A DNA stretch of 25,816 nt, from assembly GCA_048497495.1 (NCBI GenBank), contig JAFHCF010000110.1:1-25816 (forward strand). The letters are read 5' to 3'. Shown in pieces: positions 22,480-25,816 of this stretch. This DNA comes from JAFHCF01 sp048497495. GTDB taxonomy: Bacteria > Pseudomonadota > Alphaproteobacteria > Rhizobiales > Ancalomicrobiaceae. The notes beneath the pieces are model-generated. The model was not told the DNA's origin and searched no databases. It saw nothing but the letters and a program-made list of their open reading frames with translations. The position numbers were made by a program, and so were the translations under genes. Every line of letters starts with the position of its first letter. Positions within the stretch are counted from its first letter, which is position 1.

Positions 22480-23649
22480 ATGGTTCACTCGACCCGCATG
22501 GCCGCTTTCGCGGCGACCCTCCTCGCCGGCACCGCGGTCGCGTCGGCCGATCCGGTCAAGATCGGCTTCCTGGCGACGCTCTCCGGCCCGCCGGCCGCCC
22601 TCGGCGTCCACATGCGCGACGGCTTCCAGCTGGCGGTCAAGGAACTCGGCGGCAAGCTCGGCGGTCAACCGACCGAGGTGATCGTCGTCGACGACGAGCT
22701 CAAGCCCGACGTCGCCGTCACCAAGGTCAAGGCGCTGATCGAGCGGGACAAGGTCGACATCGTCGCCGGCGTCGTCTTCTCCAACGTCATGATGGCGATC
22801 GCCAAGCCGGTGTTCGAGGCCGAGACCTTCCTGATCTCCGGCAACGCCGGCCCCTCGCCGCTCGCCGGCAAGGCCTGCTCGCAGTACTTCTTCTCGGCGT
22901 CCTACCAGAACGACCAGAACCACGAGACCATGGGCGCCTATGCCCAGTCGAAGGGCTACAAGAAGGTCGTCCTGATGACGCCGAACTATCAGGCCGGCAA
23001 GGACTCGATGGCCGGTTTCAAGCGCGCCTTCAAGGGCGAGGTGATCGACGAGATCTTCGTCCCCCTCAACCAACTCGACTTCTCCGCCGAACTGACCAAG
23101 ATCGCAGCCGCCAAGCCCGACGCGGTCTTCACCTTCATGCCCGGCGGCATGGGCGTGAACCTGGTCAAGCAATATGCCCAGGCCGGTCTCGCGGGGAAGG
23201 TGCCGTTCCTCTCGGCCTTCACCGTCGACGAGACCACCCTGCCGGCGACCAAGGACGCCGCCGTCGGCCTCCTGTCGGGCGCTCAGTGGGCGCCGAACCT
23301 CGACACCGTCGAGAACAAGGCCTTCGTCGAATCCTACGAGAAGGAATACGGCGTGGTGCCGTCGCTCTACGCGGCGCAGGGCTATGACGCCGCCAAGCTG
23401 ATCGACGGGGCCTTGAAGGCGACCGGCGGCAAGGTCTCCGACAAGGCGGCCTTCCGCAAGGCGCTGCTCTCCGCCCCGTTCAAGTCGGTGCGCGGCTCCT
23501 TCACCTTCTCGCCCAACGGCTTCCCCAAACAGGACTTCTACGTCGTCGAGGCGGTGAAGCGCGCCGACGGCAAATACGCCACCCAGATCGTCTCCAAGGT
23601 CTTCGACAAGGCCGGCGACGCCTATGGCGCGGAATGCCCGCTGAAGTGA
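22480..23649 (+). CDS. ABC transporter substrate-binding protein, branched-chain amino acid (LivJ-like) type
   Basis: A 389-residue periplasmic binding protein of the type I (Leu/Ile/Val, Peripla_BP_6) fold. Residues 1-23 form a Sec signal peptide ending ASA before DPVKIGFLATLSG, the usual mature start of this family. Later landmarks are GVHMRDGFQLAVKELGG, IVAGVVFSNVMMAIAKP, LISGNAGPSPLAGK, GAYAQSKGYKKVVLMTPNY and a C-terminal GYDAAKLIDGAL. The group includes proteins for amino acids, urea, amides and aromatic acids, so the ligand cannot be fixed. The start at 22480 is taken because AAGAAGGG lies upstream; the Met at 22498 has no ribosome site. No permease or ATPase genes follow, so it is either an orphan binding protein or its partners are elsewhere. 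It is divergent from ade and followed by a strong hairpin. Confidence 0.9.
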   Translation: MVHSTRMAAFAATLLAGTAVASADPVKIGFLATLSGPPAALGVHMRDGFQLAVKELGGKLGGQPTEVIVVDDELKPDVAVTKVKALIERDKVDIVAGVVFSNVMMAIAKPVFEAETFLISGNAGPSPLAGKACSQYFFSASYQNDQNHETMGAYAQSKGYKKVVLMTPNYQAGKDSMAGFKRAFKGEVIDEIFVPLNQLDFSAELTKIAAAKPDAVFTFMPGGMGVNLVKQYAQAGLAGKVPFLSAFTVDETTLPATKDAAVGLLSGAQWAPNLDTVENKAFVESYEKEYGVVPSLYAAQGYDAAKLIDGALKATGGKVSDKAAFRKALLSAPFKSVRGSFTFSPNGFPKQDFYVVEAVKRADGKYATQIVSKVFDKAGDAYGAECPLK

Positions 23650-23671
23650 GATCGGCTTCGACGTCCCCCCT

Positions 23672-23709
23672 CGCTCCTCCCTCCCCCCTCGCGGGGGGAG
23701 GGAGGAGCG
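23672..23709. terminator. Perfect 17-bp hairpin after the binding-protein gene
   Basis: Arms 23672-23688 and 23693-23709 are perfectly complementary around a TCGC tetraloop, 22 bases after the stop codon. No U-run follows. The pyrimidine/purine arms resemble the dispersed palindromes at 4851 and 5002. It may act as terminator, transcript stabiliser or a repeat copy. Confidence 0.7.
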
Positions 23710-24145
23710 ACCGTGCCGATGCACATGCGGTAACTGGCCTCGTGCTCCTGATCGGTTCGGTTACCGGCGCCATTCGCGGCAAGGCATCGACGGTGACGGC
23801 CACGATGCTCCGGGATAGGGCGATACTGAACAGCGGCACCCCTGCTCGGTCATATTTCGGCTTCTACACGGGCGTCCCATGAATGACGCAGTGGATGCGT
23901 ATGCTCGTCGATCAGTGAACCCATTTGGGGGTGGCTCCTATCGAACCGGAATTGGCCCGAGCCACAGGCGTCTCGCTCGGGTCGGCCCAGCGCATCCGAG
24001 AGGCCAACGAACCAGCCTCGGCGCCAGCACACTTTCAAGCGGTCGAACGGTGAGGCCTTCGCAGCCGAGGTCGGCTCTCGGCGGCGAGGCCTGAGTGGAT
24101 TCCGAAGCTCAGTTGGCCTCCGCCGATCCGTCAGGAGTGATCACC
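23710..24145. other. Gap without an intact gene; possible gene remnants
   Basis: No intact gene is supported in this 436-base stretch. On the plus strand 23931-24053 could encode 40 residues from a GTG, including a helix-turn-helix-like ELARATGVSLGSAQRIREA, but without a ribosome site. On the minus strand 23850-23924 encodes a short peptide with SLIDEHTHPLR, which faintly recalls the first-Asp region (SLIDEHTREC) of IS3-type transposases. Both may be chance or decayed mobile DNA. The 3' end holds the ribosome site of the next gene. Confidence 0.4.
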
Positions 24146-25666
24146 ATGTCCCATCGCGCCAAACCTGCCCCGACCGCCCCCGTTGCGGCGGCTCCGCCGT
24201 CGACGGGCCTCCCCCACGCCGACCTGCTCGCCGAGATGCTGGCGCTCCGCGAGGACGTGCGCGTCCGCGCCGACGAGATTCTCGCCGGCTTCGGGTCGGC
24301 CGACCCGGCGCCGCCCGACATCGCCAACCTCGCCCATTATCTCGCCATTCGTCATCGCGATCTGCGTGGCCTGCAACGGCGCCTGATGTGCATCGGTCTG
24401 TCGTCGCTGGGAAGGATGGAGAGCCGGGTTCTGCCGACCCTCGACGCCGTGATCGTCGCCCTCGGCGGCGAGGCATCCGGGGCCAACTCCGTGCCGACGG
24501 CGCCGAGCGAAGCGGCCTTCTTCGCCGGCGAAGCCCGATTGGTGGCGGCCACCGACGCCTTGTTCGGGCGGGCCCGCGAGTATCGGCGCGGCCGCATCAT
24601 GGTGACGCTGCCGGGGGCGGCGGCCGAGGATCCCGGCTTCGTGCTCGACCTGGTCGAGCGCGGCATGGATGTGGCGCGGATCAACTGCGCCCACGGCGAT
24701 GTCGACGCCTGGCGGCGGATGGCCGAGAACGCCCGCGCCGCCGCCGCCGCGACCGGCCACGAGGTGCGGGTGTTGATGGACATCGGCGGGCCGAAGATCC
24801 GGACGGCGGCGGTCGCCGTCCACGGCAAGCATCCGCGGATGGAGAGCGGCGATCGGCTCATTCTCCTGGCGGAAGGTGAACCGGAGGCGAGCAAGACCCG
24901 GCCCTTCGTCGCCACCGTATCGCTGCCACAGATCGTCACGGCCCTGGCGATCGGTGACCGCGTCCTCTATGACGACGGCAAGATGGAAGCGGTGGTCGAG
25001 GCCAGGGCCGAGGGTGCGGCGACCCTGAGGATCCGACGCATCGCCGCCGGCGGCCTCAAGCTCAAGGTCGAGAAGGGGTTGAACCTGCCCGACACCGCGC
25101 TCGGACTGTCGCCACTGACCGCCCGGGACGAAGCCGACCTCGATGCGGTGATCGAATGCGCCGACATGATCGGCTATTCCTTCGTCTCCAAGGCCGACGA
25201 CATCGATCTCCTGGAGGCCGCCCTGGCGCGCAAGAGCCCGGGCGGCAAGACGCTCGGACTGGTCGCCAAGATCGAGCATCCCGAAGCGATCGGCAATCTG
25301 CCCGCGCTGATCGCCCGGGCGCTCGGCCGAAGACCTTTCGGGATCATGATCGCCCGGGGCGACCTCGCCGCCGAGATCGGCTTCGAACGGCTCGCCGAGA
25401 TGCAGGAGGAGATCCTGTGGATCTGCGAGGCGGCGGCGGTCCCGGCGATCTGGGCGACCCAGGTGCTGGCGGACCTGGTCGAGACCGGGGTGCCGACGCG
25501 CGGTGAGATGACCGATGCGGCGATGGCGTCGCGGGCCGAATGCGTGATGCTCAACAAGGGACCGCAGGTCGGCGCGGCGGTCGACCTGCTCGACAGTCTG
25601 ATCGCCCGGATGGGCGACAACATCTGGAAGAAGACGCCGATCCTGCGGGCGCTGCGGTCCTGGTAG
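24146..25666 (+). CDS. Atypical pyruvate kinase-like protein with N-terminal extension
   Basis: A 506-residue protein. Residues about 148-480 align with the pyruvate kinase barrel and B domain: RINCAHG (R178, N180), DIGGPKIRT (212-220), KGLNLPDTALGLSPLT, the catalytic VAKIEHPE (K375, E377), MIARGDLAAEIGF (D406) and ATQVL (T438). Phosphoenolpyruvate and ADP would be the substrates if it is active. K217 sits where potassium-dependent enzymes have Glu, suggesting potassium independence. A182 replaces the Ser of the usual NFSHG. The C-terminal allosteric domain is absent; instead residues 25-145 form an alpha-helical extension with a conserved-looking RDLRGLQRRLMCIGLSSLGR. The start at 24146 has AGGAG eight bases upstream; a GTG at 24095 is less likely. 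The gene stands alone. A regulatory or non-glycolytic role is possible. Confidence 0.85.
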   Translation: MSHRAKPAPTAPVAAAPPSTGLPHADLLAEMLALREDVRVRADEILAGFGSADPAPPDIANLAHYLAIRHRDLRGLQRRLMCIGLSSLGRMESRVLPTLDAVIVALGGEASGANSVPTAPSEAAFFAGEARLVAATDALFGRAREYRRGRIMVTLPGAAAEDPGFVLDLVERGMDVARINCAHGDVDAWRRMAENARAAAAATGHEVRVLMDIGGPKIRTAAVAVHGKHPRMESGDRLILLAEGEPEASKTRPFVATVSLPQIVTALAIGDRVLYDDGKMEAVVEARAEGAATLRIRRIAAGGLKLKVEKGLNLPDTALGLSPLTARDEADLDAVIECADMIGYSFVSKADDIDLLEAALARKSPGGKTLGLVAKIEHPEAIGNLPALIARALGRRPFGIMIARGDLAAEIGFERLAEMQEEILWICEAAAVPAIWATQVLADLVETGVPTRGEMTDAAMASRAECVMLNKGPQVGAAVDLLDSLIARMGDNIWKKTPILRALRSW

Positions 25667-25816
25667 CGACCGCGCGGCACGGTTGTGGATCGGCGCGGCG
25701 GCGCGCTGGTGAAGAGCGGCCACGCCACGGCGGCCTGCGCTACACCGTCGACCCGGCGTGCCTGATCGAGGCGGTGTCGCCGGCGAGAGTTGGGCGGCGC
25801 TCCGCGTGCCCGATCA
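25667..25816. other. Window end, no feature seen
   Basis: The last 150 bases follow the pyruvate kinase-like gene. They hold no recognisable gene end, no hairpin with a U-run and no repeat; a minus-strand frame stays open to the window edge but looks like an antisense shadow. Confidence 0.5.

Noticed and set aside
25174..25816. Minus-strand frame open to the window edge, possibly the end of a gene outside
   Set aside because: It continues deep into the pyruvate kinase-like gene on the other strand and shows no family motif.

Overview
The window is high-GC DNA with dense, mostly minus-strand gene packing. Gene content (NrtABCD-type nitrate transporter, NirBD, NasA with a C-terminal BFD domain, globin-coupled chemoreceptor, MASE1 diguanylate cyclase/phosphodiesterase) and GC-rich palindromic intergenic repeats point to an alphaproteobacterium, most likely Hyphomicrobiales. 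Genus cannot be fixed from this sequence alone. No rRNA, tRNA, CRISPR array, phage gene or intact insertion sequence was seen.

Region 1 (51-13034, minus strand) is an assimilatory nitrate gene set. In transcription order it holds nrtA (Tat-exported nitrate-binding protein), nrtB (permease), a fused double-ATPase gene, nirB and nirD (NADH nitrite reductase), nasA (molybdopterin nitrate reductase) and then an OafA-type acyltransferase. Nitrate would be imported by the ABC system, reduced to nitrite by NasA and to ammonium by NirBD. Upstream of nrtA are a near-consensus sigma-54 promoter and, at the predicted 5' end of the transcript, two small hairpins. Both have six-base loops with A at position 1 and G at position 4, the signature of ANTAR-protein (NasT/NasR) antitermination leaders. 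Three hairpins fill the nrtA-nrtB gap. A 404-base repeat-rich gap separates nirD from nasA. The regulators NasS/NasT and siroheme synthase, often beside such clusters, are not in the window.

Region 2 (13035-14003) carries a RutE-like nitroreductase with a clear intrinsic terminator that insulates it from the nitrate promoter.

Region 3 (14004-19199) is a divergent signalling pair: a membrane MASE1-PAS-GGDEF-EAL protein (minus) and a soluble globin-coupled chemoreceptor (plus), separated by an AT-richer 429-base intergenic region.

Region 4 (19370-25666) holds an old yellow enzyme (plus), adenine deaminase (minus, convergent), a branched-chain-amino-acid-type periplasmic binding protein (plus, divergent from ade) followed by a perfect 17-bp hairpin, a gap with only gene remnants, and an atypical pyruvate kinase-like protein (plus) with an unusual N-terminal domain and no C-terminal allosteric domain.

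Most genes belong to known families. The parts I judge most worth checking are the sigma-54 plus ANTAR-like leader of nrtA, the fused ATPase with one predicted degenerate ATP site, and the atypical pyruvate kinase.
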